Of a stretch of DNA of 64,000 nucleotides, positions 50,541 through 58,655 are shown piece by piece. This stretch comes from an uncultured Bacteroidales bacterium (GTDB taxonomy: Bacteria; Bacteroidota; Bacteroidia; Bacteroidales; UBA932). Numbering within the stretch: the stretch's first letter is position 1; each line of letters begins with the position of its first letter. Position numbers and translations under genes: made by a program. A model generated the notes under the pieces. That model did not search any database. It was not told the origin of the DNA and saw only the letters and a program-made list of their open reading frames with translations. The stretch lies in assembly GCA_934725575.1 (NCBI GenBank), contig CAKVCK010000002.1, forward strand, positions 124,001 through 188,000. The letters are read 5' to 3'.

Positions 50541-51300
50541 CGAACTGAAGCGCAAGAGCATATTCCTGAGAGACTACACCACCGAACTTTACGCCAGCGG
50601 GGCGACGACAATCCGCATCGAGAAGAATCTTGGCAGAATCGCTGAGAAGTGGCACACCAAGGCCGACTTCTCCGTGCTCCCAACCTGTATTGTCCTGAAC
50701 CTGTGGGACGAGAATGAGGAGAAATCCTACACCGTGACCGGGAAGATTCCGGCCGACAGGATCAACTTCAACACGGTCTCAGACCTCAGTAGCCTCAGCT
50801 GGAAAGTAGTCGAAGAGAATCTGGACGTCTGCCAGGCCACAGCCAGATTCAGGGATATTCTTGAAAAGAAACGCCTTAACCCTTGGCTTGTGCTTGTTCT
50901 CGTGGGACTTGCCAACGCATCATTCTGCGAATTGTTCGGAGGAGACTTGATCTCGATGCTGATTGTGTTCATTGCCACGATCGACGGATTTTTCCTCAAA
51001 CAGAAACTTCCGGCCAAAGGCGTTGATTTCAGGATAGTCATTGTCCTTGCCGCCTGCCTTTCGGCAGTGATAGCCTGCTCAGGCTTCGTTTTCGGCTGGG
51101 GAAAGACCCCGGAGATCGCCCTTGCCACAAGTGTCCTTTATTTCGTCCCTGGAATCCCTTTCTGCAACGCTGTCTGTGACCTTATCTATGGCCATTACAT
51201 CTGTAGCATCAGCCGTTTCCTGCACGCCGTGATCATCACGGTCTGCCTGTCCCTGGGACTCTGCATCGCTTTCGGGCTTTTGAATATTCAATTTCTGTAA
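50506..51300 (+). CDS. Threonine/serine exporter, N-terminal half (ThrE, DUF1212)
   Basis: A 264-residue protein. The cytosolic start (residues ~10-115) has YTTELYASGATTIRIEKNLGRIA, typical of DUF1212; four or five helices follow (NPWLVLVLVGLANASFCELFGG, IVLAACLSAVIACSGFVFGW and others). With the short partner encoded next, it forms a split ThrE-type exporter of threonine, serine or related small molecules. Translation may start at 50506 or at 50512. The stop and the next start share one base (TAATG). Confidence 0.88.
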   Translation: MNMETQELTLHNELKRKSIFLRDYTTELYASGATTIRIEKNLGRIAEKWHTKADFSVLPTCIVLNLWDENEEKSYTVTGKIPADRINFNTVSDLSSLSWKVVEENLDVCQATARFRDILEKKRLNPWLVLVLVGLANASFCELFGGDLISMLIVFIATIDGFFLKQKLPAKGVDFRIVIVLAACLSAVIACSGFVFGWGKTPEIALATSVLYFVPGIPFCNAVCDLIYGHYICSISRFLHAVIITVCLSLGLCIAFGLLNIQFL

Positions 51301-51782
51301 TGGAACTTTTTTTTCTTATCATAAAAGACGGTATCTTTGCCGCGATAGCGGCGATAGGGTTCTCAAGCATCAGCAATCCGTCACCTAAGGTGTTCCCCCT
51401 GTGCGCCTCGATCGCCGCGGCAGGACATATGACCCGATACGTGTTGATGAATATATGCGGCTTCCAACTGGCCTCAGGCAGTATGCTTGGCGCTCTTGTC
51501 ATCGGCTTTCTGGCTTTACCGGCGGCCAAGATGATAAAGACACCGGCCGAATGCATATCTTTCCCTGCTCTGCTGCCGATGGTTCCGGGGATGTACGCCT
51601 ACCGGACGATCCAGTCCTTGATGCACTGTCTGGGCTCATATTCAGAACCTACATTTATGCACTACTTGTACCTGTTGAGGTTCAACTGGATGACTTGTAT
51701 GGTGACCATCATTGCGATGGTGGTCGGAGCCTTGCTCCCGATCCTGCTTTTTCAGAATTTTTCGTTTAAGGTCACAAGGTAA
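51300..51782 (+). CDS. Threonine/serine exporter, C-terminal half (ThrE_2/DUF3815)
   Basis: A 160-residue membrane protein with four or five helices (IIKDGIFAAIAAIGFSSISNP, AALVIGFLALPAA-like segments, FPALLPMVPGMYAYRTI). The VPGMYAYR motif is typical of this half. It overlaps both neighbours by one base (TAATG at each end), so exporter and LysR regulator are translated in sequence. Confidence 0.87.
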   Translation: MELFFLIIKDGIFAAIAAIGFSSISNPSPKVFPLCASIAAAGHMTRYVLMNICGFQLASGSMLGALVIGFLALPAAKMIKTPAECISFPALLPMVPGMYAYRTIQSLMHCLGSYSEPTFMHYLYLLRFNWMTCMVTIIAMVVGALLPILLFQNFSFKVTR

Positions 51783-52690
51783 TGGAATTCAGACAACTAC
51801 GTTATTTCGTCAAAGTCGCGCAACTGTGCAGCTTCTCCGAGGCCTCAAAGGCTTTGTTCATCTCCCAAAGCACTCTGTCCCAGCAGATAAAGCAGCTTGA
51901 GGATGAACTTGGGGTGGAACTTCTTGTCCGGGACTCAAGGCACGTCGCCTTGAGCGATTACGGAGAACAGTACCTACCGTATGCCAAACAGGTTCTGAAG
52001 GATGTGGACGCGAGCGCGGAGAGGATGAAAGACGTGAGGGAACTGAATATCGGCACGTTGAATGTGGGTGCTACCTACACGTTCTGCCCGCTGCTGGCGG
52101 ACACGGTCCGGGACTTTATGAAGAAGTACCCGGGAATCAAGCTGAAAGTCTATTGCCGGTCAATGGAGAACCTGATGGAGATGCTTGAGCACGGGCAACT
52201 TGATGTGGCTCTGTCCTACAAGCCATTGGAAAGCTACGAGGACATCGACTCGCACATCCTGTTCAACAGCAAGCTTTGCGTTATCGCGGGGAAGGACAAC
52301 CCTGTGGCGAAGATGGAGAAGATCCGTCTTGCGGAACTGGAAAGACTGCCGCTCGCCCTGCCCGCAAACGGATTGCAGGCAAGGAACGCGTTCGACAGCC
52401 TTCTGTACGGACAGAATTTCAAGTATGATGTAAGGTTAGAGATAAATGATCTGAATGTGCTTCTGGATATGGTGTCCAGAACAAATCTTGTGACGCTGCT
52501 TTCGGAGGCCACAGTCCGAGGGAACAAGGATTTTGTCGCCATTGAGCTGGACCATCCCCACTCGGAAATGGAAGGATCATTTCATATTCTCAAAGGCAGC
52601 TATTGCAAAAACGCGACAAAGGAGTTCCTGAAATTCCTCATCGAGAACAATTCCTTCACTATGGCGATGAAAGCCATAGAAGACAGGTAA
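51782..52690 (+). CDS. LysR-family transcription regulator
   Basis: A 302-residue regulator. The N-terminal winged helix (residues 1-60) is MEFRQLRYFVKVAQLCSFSE, then KALFISQSTLSQQIKQLEDELG. The rest is the periplasmic-binding-like effector domain (LNIGTLNVGATYTFCPLLAD and beyond). It lies in the same operon as the split ThrE exporter with a one-base overlap, so it probably controls amino-acid export or its own operon; LysR genes are more often divergent. Only one Cys lies in the region where OxyR has its pair, so peroxide sensing is not supported. Confidence 0.9.
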   Translation: MEFRQLRYFVKVAQLCSFSEASKALFISQSTLSQQIKQLEDELGVELLVRDSRHVALSDYGEQYLPYAKQVLKDVDASAERMKDVRELNIGTLNVGATYTFCPLLADTVRDFMKKYPGIKLKVYCRSMENLMEMLEHGQLDVALSYKPLESYEDIDSHILFNSKLCVIAGKDNPVAKMEKIRLAELERLPLALPANGLQARNAFDSLLYGQNFKYDVRLEINDLNVLLDMVSRTNLVTLLSEATVRGNKDFVAIELDHPHSEMEGSFHILKGSYCKNATKEFLKFLIENNSFTMAMKAIEDR

Positions 52691-52712
52691 CTATAATATT
52701 CAGTTTTAAAGC

Positions 52713-52796
52713 CCCGGCTTCGGAATCTTACGCTCTTATCGCTGGCCGTGTTTTTGTCGAACATATCTGCCCAGCCTTTCCGAAGCCGGAGTTTTT
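52713..52796 (+). terminator. Terminator after the LysR gene
   Basis: CCGGCTTCGGA (52714-52724) pairs with TCCGAAGCCGG (52779-52789), followed by AGTTTTTG. The loop is long (54 bases). Confidence 0.55.
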
Positions 52797-52801
52797 GTGT
52801 T

Positions 52802-53233
52802 TTAGACCAGAGACTTCACCTGCTCGGCATTGAGGGGGATCATCTCGGTGATCGGCTTGTACTCGTATTGATCGAAGTCGTTGATCTGGGCGAAGCCGGC
52901 GGATTTGTCGCAACGGTAGTAAACGTACATCAGAAGTCCGCCCGGAGCCTCCGGAACAACTTTGTCAGACTTGCCTTCAAGGAAGGAGACAAGTTCTTCC
53001 TTCTTGGTTTTCGGGTAGTTGGCGGTCTTGCGCTTGAACGAGCCTTCCTTGCCTTCGATCACATAGGATGATTTCATAGCGAGGAACAGAATCACCGCGA
53101 ACGCTATGAGAGTGCATCCGAGGATGAACATAGAGTCTGAGCAGAAGAGCAGACCGATGCCGGCCGCAAGGAAGATGAGTGTGATGATGATGTCCTTGGC
53201 GGATCTTGTTTTTTTGATATTTACGGTTTCCAT
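52802..53233 (-). CDS. Hypothetical membrane protein
   Basis: A 143-residue protein I do not recognise. It has two hydrophobic helices at about residues 15-32 and 36-53 (IIITLIFLAAGIGLLFC, FILGCTLIAFAVILFLAM) and a soluble C-terminal ~90 residues (SYVIEGKEGSFKRKTANYP, then EAPGGLLMYVYYRCDKSAGF). No enzyme motif is visible. It stands alone, convergent with the LysR gene. Confidence 0.7.
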   Translation of the reverse strand: METVNIKKTRSAKDIIITLIFLAAGIGLLFCSDSMFILGCTLIAFAVILFLAMKSSYVIEGKEGSFKRKTANYPKTKKEELVSFLEGKSDKVVPEAPGGLLMYVYYRCDKSAGFAQINDFDQYEYKPITEMIPLNAEQVKSLV

Positions 53234-53447
53234 TTTGTTTTCTGTTTTAAATTATTCTTAACGACAATTCAAGTGATCGTTTAAAAAGCGGCTTACTGAA
53301 TTGTCAGTGATGTTTCCGGAAGAGACACAGATCTCTCCGGAAATTGTTGTTGTGTAAAAATACGGTTGTATTACCTTGTTATGGTAATGATTTCTGCCGT
53401 TCAAGGAAAAGGGGAACGGCACCCTTTTGAGTGATGGAAACCGACCG
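53234..53447. other. Gap with several dyads
   Basis: GACAATTCA (53263-53271) and TGAATTGTC (53297-53305) are complementary, TTTCCGG..AGAGA/TCTCT..CCGGAAA lies at about 53312-53343, and ATTACC/GGTAAT near 53380. The second could be the 3' end of the gene at 53448; the first could be an operator for the gene at 52802. No gene seen. Confidence 0.4.
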
Positions 53448-53813
53448 CTATAGACGCAGCTTCCGCAGTGTAGGCAGGGAACGCTTGAGGATGACGGAAC
53501 TACTCAAGATCTTGAACTCCAAGACCTTGAACTCGAAATCAGTCCTGCGTGGATGCCTGCACACGCTGCCGGAAGCTCCGGTGACTGTGCGGATTACTGT
53601 CTGCCCCTCGGCCGTCGGGCTTGTCAGGCAGGCTGTGTTGAACTTTATGAATGAATGTTCAGATTGGTTCGGGTCGGTAAGACTGTCAGTGGAAGTCTGG
53701 ACAGCAGTCCCGGAGTCAGATCTGGCGAAGAAATTGATCCGCAGCCCTTCGCAGAAGAACGCGAGAGCCACAAGAACAACGGACACTATGCTGAATCTGA
53801 CAAATGACTTCAT
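53448..53813 (-). CDS. Small membrane-anchored protein, function unknown
   Basis: A 121-residue protein with an N-terminal hydrophobic segment (FSIVSVVLVALAFF, about residues 7-20), so either secreted or anchored. The rest is Thr/Ser-rich without a known domain. It starts 6 bases after the methyltransferase stop codon, with AGGAGG just upstream of its ATG (the same bases encode the Arg-Arg end of that protein). The strong ribosome-binding site and the signal-like start make this frame more likely than the overlapping plus-strand frame. Confidence 0.45.
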   Translation of the reverse strand: MKSFVRFSIVSVVLVALAFFCEGLRINFFARSDSGTAVQTSTDSLTDPNQSEHSFIKFNTACLTSPTAEGQTVIRTVTGASGSVCRHPRRTDFEFKVLEFKILSSSVILKRSLPTLRKLRL

Positions 53814-53818
53814 CACCT

Positions 53819-54727
53819 CTACCTCCTAAGTCTTACGAATATGCTCAGCGGCAGGTTCTTGCCGAACTTGTCCCTGAGAACCAGTTCTCCGGATTCGAGA
53901 GCGGCGTCCGGCGCAAGTCCGAAGGCCTGACGCACGACCGTCTCGCCGAGAATGGCCGAGAATCCGTTCGAGTAAAGGTTCAGAACCAGGAAACTGTTCT
54001 GCGGCGCGAGAATCTTTCCGACGGTCTTCATCATATCGAAAAGACATTCGTCCAGTTTCCATTTTTCCCCGTCCGGGCCGTGGCCGTAGGCCGGAGGATC
54101 CAGTATGATGCCTTGGTATAGATTGCCGCGTTTGGCCTCACGGTTCGCGAACTTCATCGCGTCTTCGACCACCCAACGGATGCCGTCAAGACCACTGCGG
54201 TCCTGGTTGCCGTGAGCCCAGGTGACGACCTGACGCACTGAATCCAGATGAGTGACATCGGCTCCGGCGCACTTGGCTGCCAGCGATGCCGCTCCCGTGT
54301 AGGCGAACAGATTCAGAACCTTAGGCTTAGAGCCGGTCTTCGCGGCGATGTCCGAAGTCTGCTTGAATATGTAGTCCCAGTTTGCGGCCTGCTCCGGGAA
54401 GACTCCCACGTGCTTGAAGGACGTGAGCCCCAGCCTGAGGCTGAACTTAGGACCTCCGTTGTAGCGGACCCACCACTGGTCGGGCATATTCCTCAATCTT
54501 TCCCACGTTCCGCTGTCCTCCTTTCCGGCTTTGCCGAATCCGGCCCCCGGTGTGAAGCGGGTGTGGGCGAGCCTGTTCCACTCCGCATCGGTCATACTCT
54601 TGTCCCACAAAGCCTTAGGCTCAGGGCGGGCAAGAACATATTCACCGAACCTTTCGAGCTTCGCGCCCCTTCCGGAGTCGAGAAGTTCGTAGTCCTTCCA
54701 GTTCTGTGGATTAAACTCGATCGTCAT
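53819..54727 (-). CDS. SAM-dependent rRNA-type methyltransferase (RlmI-like)
   Basis: A 302-residue class I methyltransferase. The SAM site is VLNLFAYTGAASLAAKCAGA (about residues 138-157), with the acidic turn in THLDSVRQVVTWA, and the catalytic segment is GIILDPPAYGHG, as in 23S rRNA cytosine-C5 methyltransferases. The PUA domain of full RlmI is missing. The ATG at 54727 is used; the upstream in-frame TTG lies in the promoter box. The -7 box ends six bases before the ATG, so the mRNA may be leaderless. Confidence 0.85.
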   Translation of the reverse strand: MTIEFNPQNWKDYELLDSGRGAKLERFGEYVLARPEPKALWDKSMTDAEWNRLAHTRFTPGAGFGKAGKEDSGTWERLRNMPDQWWVRYNGGPKFSLRLGLTSFKHVGVFPEQAANWDYIFKQTSDIAAKTGSKPKVLNLFAYTGAASLAAKCAGADVTHLDSVRQVVTWAHGNQDRSGLDGIRWVVEDAMKFANREAKRGNLYQGIILDPPAYGHGPDGEKWKLDECLFDMMKTVGKILAPQNSFLVLNLYSNGFSAILGETVVRQAFGLAPDAALESGELVLRDKFGKNLPLSIFVRLRR

Positions 54728-54733
54728 AGCGTG

Positions 54734-54741
54734 CAAAGATA
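54734..54741 (-). promoter_or_regulatory. TAnnTTTG -7 element of the methyltransferase gene, leaderless candidate
   Basis: TATCTTTG on the minus strand, exactly six bases before the ATG at 54727. Confidence 0.6.
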
Positions 54742-54827
54742 GGAAAAAGAAAGTCTATTTTATCCTTTTGCATCAGGATTTAATCGTTATAGTGTGACGG
54801 ACTGATGTCCAATCCGCTGAATTTTAC

Positions 54828-54835
54828 TATATTTG
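54828..54835 (+). promoter_or_regulatory. TAnnTTTG -7 element for pgk
   Basis: TATATTTG, 40 bases before the pgk start. Confidence 0.6.
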
Positions 54836-54875
54836 CGGCCGGAATAAATCGAAATTATTTTAATATAATAAGGTT

Positions 54876-56129
54876 ATGCAACAGCACATTGACACCTACG
54901 ACTTCAAAGGTAAGAAGGCAATTGTCAGAGTGGACTTCAACGTTCCGCTCGATGAGAATTTCAACATCACAGACGACACCCGTATCCGCGCGGCTCTCCC
55001 TACACTCAAGAAAGTGCTCGCAGAGGGTGGTTCCCTCATTCTGATGTCCCACCTCGGACGTCCGAAGGGAGTTGATCCTAAGTTCTCCCTCAAGCATATT
55101 CTCGCTCACGTCTCAGAGTGCCTCGGCGTTCCGGTTCAGTTCGCCGATGACTGCCAGAAGGCTGACGAGCAGGCTGCCGCCCTCAAGCCGGGTGAGGTCC
55201 TGATGCTTGAGAACCTCCGTTTCTACGCCGAGGAGGAAGGCAAGCCGAGAGGACTCGCCGCCGACGCGACAGACGAGGAGAAGGCTGAGGCCAAGAAGGC
55301 CGTGAAGGCAAGCCAGAAGGAGTTCGTGAAGAAGCTCGCTTCCTACGCTGACTGCTACATCAACGACGCTTTCGGCACCGCGCACAGGGCACACGCCTCT
55401 ACCGCTCTTATCGCCGCTTACTTCCCGAACGACAAGATGTTCGGCTACCTGATGGAGAAAGAGGTCAAGGCCATCGAGAACGTTCTCCAGAACGCTCAGC
55501 ATCCTTTCACAGCCATCATCGGTGGATCAAAGGTTTCCAGCAAGCTCGGTGTCATCAAGAACCTGCTTGACAAGGTTGACAACCTGATCATCGGCGGCGG
55601 AATGGGCTACACCTTCATCAAGGCACAGGGCGGTCACATCGGTAAGTCTCTCCACGAGGATGAGCTTATGCCGGACGCTCTTGAGATTATGAAGGAGGCC
55701 AAGGAGAAGGGCGTGAACCTCTCACTTTCAGTCGCTACCGTCTCAGGTCAGGAATTCAGCAACGACACACCACGCCAGACATTCGACATATTCAACATCC
55801 CTGATGACTGGGAGGGAATGGACGCTTCCGAGGCTTCCCTTGAGAACTGGAAGAAGATCATCCTCGCTTCCAAGACCATCCTTTGGAACGGTCCTGTCGG
55901 AGTGTTCGAGCTTCCTAACTTCGCTCACGGAACCGAGAAAATCGCCGAGTTCGTGGCTGAGGCCACCCAGAACGGAGCCTACTCTCTCGTCGGTGGCGGC
56001 GACTCAGTGGCAGCCGTGACAAAGCTCGGCTTCGCCGACAAGGTAAGCTACGTCTCCACCGGTGGCGGCGCTATGCTTGAGGCCATCGAGGGCAAGGATC
56101 TTCCTGGCATTGCCGCTATCCGCGACTAG
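54876..56129 (+). CDS. pgk: Phosphoglycerate kinase
   Basis: A 417-residue glycolytic enzyme that makes ATP from 1,3-bisphosphoglycerate. The N-domain motif AIVRVDFNVPLDE (about residues 14-26) and LMSHLGRPKG are clear, as are GGSKVSSKLGVI and the C-domain GGGDSVAAVTKLG. It shows the family's normal length. The coding sequence uses a strongly biased codon set (GAG, AAG, CTC, GCC), as expected for a highly expressed gene. Confidence 0.97.
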   Translation: MQQHIDTYDFKGKKAIVRVDFNVPLDENFNITDDTRIRAALPTLKKVLAEGGSLILMSHLGRPKGVDPKFSLKHILAHVSECLGVPVQFADDCQKADEQAAALKPGEVLMLENLRFYAEEEGKPRGLAADATDEEKAEAKKAVKASQKEFVKKLASYADCYINDAFGTAHRAHASTALIAAYFPNDKMFGYLMEKEVKAIENVLQNAQHPFTAIIGGSKVSSKLGVIKNLLDKVDNLIIGGGMGYTFIKAQGGHIGKSLHEDELMPDALEIMKEAKEKGVNLSLSVATVSGQEFSNDTPRQTFDIFNIPDDWEGMDASEASLENWKKIILASKTILWNGPVGVFELPNFAHGTEKIAEFVAEATQNGAYSLVGGGDSVAAVTKLGFADKVSYVSTGGGAMLEAIEGKDLPGIAAIRD

Positions 56130-56155
56130 TCACTCGGATAATCCGAAAAATACAC

Positions 56156-56163
56156 TATCTTTG
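56156..56163 (+). promoter_or_regulatory. TAnnTTTG -7 element for lgt
   Basis: TATCTTTG, 21 bases before the ATG at 56185. Confidence 0.6.
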
Positions 56164-56184
56164 TACGAAAAGTGATTTTTGAAT

Positions 56185-57069
56185 ATGGATCCGCTGTTCG
56201 TACATTGGAATATGAATCCGGAGATATTCAGGATCGGATCATTCGCCCTTAGGTGGTATGGTCTCCTGTTTGTCTCCGGTTTCATTCTCGGTTATTGGAT
56301 GTTCTCGAAGTTCTTCAAGAGGGAGAAGGTCAACGAGGCCCTTCTTGATCCGCTTCTATACACCCTTGTGCTCGGAACTCTCATCGGAGCCCGTCTCGGG
56401 CACTGCATCTTCTACCAGCCCGACTATTATTTCGGCTCGTGGAAAGGCTTCTGCGAGATCTTCGCGGTCTGGCACGGCGGTCTGGCGAGCCACGGCGGGG
56501 CGCTGATGCTGCTCCTATGTATGTGGTGGTTCGCGTACAAGTACGGGAAGAAGAACCACATCGATTTTCTGTGGATTCTGGACCATCTGGCCATAGCCGT
56601 GGCGTTCGCGGCGACATTCATCAGGCTCGGAAACCTTTGCAACTCCGAGATTTACGGTGATGTGACCAACCTCCCGTGGGGATTCATCTTCGAGCGCAGG
56701 GGCGAGACTGAGCCGAAGCATCCGACGCAGATCTACGAGGCTCTGAGTTACCTGATCCTCGGCATCGGTCTTATCTGGCTCTATGTCAAGAAACTGGACA
56801 AGATGTACAGAGGCTCGTTCATCGGTATATTCTTCATTGTCTGCTTCGGGATGCGTTTCCTCATCGAGTTCATCAAGGAACCACAGGTGGATTTCGAGAA
56901 CTCTATGGCGCTGGATATGGGACAGTTGTTGAGCATTCCGTTTGTGCTTCTCGGCATCGGTCTCCTTATATATTCATATAAGAAGAAAATCCCGGCGGCC
57001 GCGGTCGTCCCCGATGCCAAAGCGAAAAAGTCGGAGCCAACGCATTATGCCAAGAGTCTTAACGGATAA
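56185..57069 (+). CDS. lgt: Prolipoprotein diacylglyceryl transferase
   Basis: A 294-residue inner-membrane enzyme that adds diacylglycerol to the Cys of lipoprotein precursors, the step all lipoproteins in this window need. Seven hydrophobic helices are visible. Catalytic motifs are GGLASHGGALMLL (about residues 99-111, with the key His) and RLGNLCNSEIYGD (about 147-159). The ATG at 56185 is chosen; the in-frame TTG at 56179 is less likely. The following HAD gene begins 3 bases after the stop. Confidence 0.96.
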   Translation: MDPLFVHWNMNPEIFRIGSFALRWYGLLFVSGFILGYWMFSKFFKREKVNEALLDPLLYTLVLGTLIGARLGHCIFYQPDYYFGSWKGFCEIFAVWHGGLASHGGALMLLLCMWWFAYKYGKKNHIDFLWILDHLAIAVAFAATFIRLGNLCNSEIYGDVTNLPWGFIFERRGETEPKHPTQIYEALSYLILGIGLIWLYVKKLDKMYRGSFIGIFFIVCFGMRFLIEFIKEPQVDFENSMALDMGQLLSIPFVLLGIGLLIYSYKKKIPAAAVVPDAKAKKSEPTHYAKSLNG

Positions 57070-57072
57070 TTT

Positions 57073-57849
57073 ATGGTAAAAGCTCTATTCTTTGATATAG
57101 ACGGAACGTTGGTTGGCTTCAAAACCCACCGGATGTCCGACAGACTGAAGGAAACCCTTCATAAGCTTCAAGCCAAGGGCGTGAAGCTTTTCATTTCAAG
57201 TGGACGGGCAAGGCTGGTGATGAACAATCTGGACGGCTTTCCGTTCGACGGCTATGTGGCGATGAACGGGGCGGAGACGACTCTTGACGGGAAAGTGATT
57301 GACAGTCACCCGCTTCCTGAGGCGACTTCCCTTCAGGTGGCCGAAATCGCTGAGCGGGAGAAGGTGTCCTGCTGGGTGTTCGCCGACAACGTGGCGGGGA
57401 TTAACCATGCAAGCCCGCAGGCGATGGAGATCGCGGAGATGATCAACCTGCGCCCGCCTTGCTTCCTTGACCTCCGGCAGGTCGCGGAGAATCACACGGT
57501 CTATGAATATACCATATTCTTTGATGACGAACAGGCGCGAAGGCTGCTTTATCCGGTGCTGAAGAATGTCTCCTACACCCGCTGGCACCCTTATTTTCTG
57601 GACATTGTGCCGGAAGGCCTGTCAAAATCCTACGGTGCGGCGCGGATCCTTGAGCGCATCGGCGTGACACGCGAGGAGTGCATGGCGTTCGGCGACGGAG
57701 GCAACGACATCCCGATCATTGAATATGCCGGGATCGGTGTCGCGATGGGCAACGCGACGGACGATGTGAAAGCCGCCGCAGACTATGTCACAGACACTGT
57801 CGATGAGGATGGAGTTGTCACTGCGCTTCAGCGTTTCGGCGTACTCTAG
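57073..57849 (+). CDS. Cof-type HAD-IIB phosphatase
   Basis: A 258-residue HAD hydrolase. Motif I is FFDIDGTLVGF (residues 6-16), motif II is ISSGRA, and motif IV is FGDGGNDIPIIEYAGIGVAMGNA (quoted as GDGGNDIPI, about residues 207-215). The C2 cap puts it in the Cof/HAD-IIB group of sugar-phosphate or cofactor phosphatases. The exact substrate is unknown. It forms an operon with lgt and ends at an intrinsic terminator. Confidence 0.88.
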   Translation: MVKALFFDIDGTLVGFKTHRMSDRLKETLHKLQAKGVKLFISSGRARLVMNNLDGFPFDGYVAMNGAETTLDGKVIDSHPLPEATSLQVAEIAEREKVSCWVFADNVAGINHASPQAMEIAEMINLRPPCFLDLRQVAENHTVYEYTIFFDDEQARRLLYPVLKNVSYTRWHPYFLDIVPEGLSKSYGAARILERIGVTREECMAFGDGGNDIPIIEYAGIGVAMGNATDDVKAAADYVTDTVDEDGVVTALQRFGVL

Positions 57850-57850
57850 G

Positions 57851-57875
57851 AAACTTGAAAATTTTTCAAGTTTTT
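57851..57875 (+). terminator. Intrinsic terminator after lgt-HAD
   Basis: AAACTTGAAA (57851-57860) pairs with TTTCAAGTTT (57864-57873), overlapping the T-run TTTTT (57871-57875). It is a compact 10-bp stem. Confidence 0.75.
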
Positions 57876-58019
57876 CAGTGCATCGTTTTATTTTATTGAG
57901 AATAAATCACTTGATTAATCCGCTGCTTTCCGGGTGGCGGATTATTTTATTATATTGCTTGAAAAAATGACGGTTTTTGCATAGCATTTGCAGAATGGCT
58001 TGGCGCAATTATAGAGATT

Positions 58020-58649
58020 ATGGCTGAATTGACAAAGGAAACGATAATGATGACGGCGAACGGACTCTTTTCAAAGGATGGAGTCCGCGAGGTGTCCATT
58101 GATGACATCTGCCGCAAGCTCTGCATCTCCAAGAAGACATTCTACCAGTACTACGCCCAGAAGGAGGATCTTGTCGCCGACGTGGTGGCCTACAATGTCG
58201 AGAGGAAGAAGGATGAGTTCGAGAGGATGGTCGAAGGCAAGAACGCCGTTCAGGTGCTTAAGGCCATGTTCGCCCTCGTAGGCAGGAAAAAGACCATGGA
58301 CAAGGACAAGAGGATGGTCAAGGACATCATGAAATACTATCCTGAGACCTTCATCAAGCGCGCCGAGGATCGCTCCAAGGCACTTCACAACTTCTTTGTG
58401 GATTGTTTCGACACCGGAAGGAAGGAGGGACTCATCCGTTCCGACATGGACGTTGAGGGGGTGCAGCTGCTGATCTACATCATGCACGAGGGCATGGCCG
58501 AGTACCTTGACGGCGGCCACCGCATCGAGGGAAAGAAGATCTCGTTCAAGTCGCTCTCCGCGGCCTTCGAGGACATCGTGACAAGGGTGCTGCTCACGCC
58601 GAAGGGTTTTGAGGAATATTCATCAACGGATAATTGTAAAAATAGTTAG
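58020..58649 (+). CDS. TetR-family regulator of the efflux operon
   Basis: A 209-residue repressor-type protein. The N-terminal helix-turn-helix is VREVSIDDICRKLCISKKTF (about residues 20-39), followed by YQYYAQKEDLVADVV. The C-terminal ~150 residues form the ligand-binding part. It starts the operon with a TolC-like protein (6 bases downstream), an adaptor and an RND pump, so it most likely controls that pump. The 170-base region before it contains no clear TAnnTTTG box. Confidence 0.9.
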   Translation: MAELTKETIMMTANGLFSKDGVREVSIDDICRKLCISKKTFYQYYAQKEDLVADVVAYNVERKKDEFERMVEGKNAVQVLKAMFALVGRKKTMDKDKRMVKDIMKYYPETFIKRAEDRSKALHNFFVDCFDTGRKEGLIRSDMDVEGVQLLIYIMHEGMAEYLDGGHRIEGKKISFKSLSAAFEDIVTRVLLTPKGFEEYSSTDNCKNS

Positions 58650-58655
58650 TATAGT

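Noticed and set aside
51782..52690. OxyR-type peroxide sensor for the LysR gene
   Set aside because: The effector domain lacks the paired redox cysteines, and the gene is in an exporter operon with no oxidative-stress genes nearby.
53431..53829. A 132-codon plus-strand open frame opposite the small membrane protein gene
   Set aside because: It lacks a signal peptide or family match and has a poor start context; the minus-strand frame has AGGAGG and a hydrophobic start. Neither is certain.
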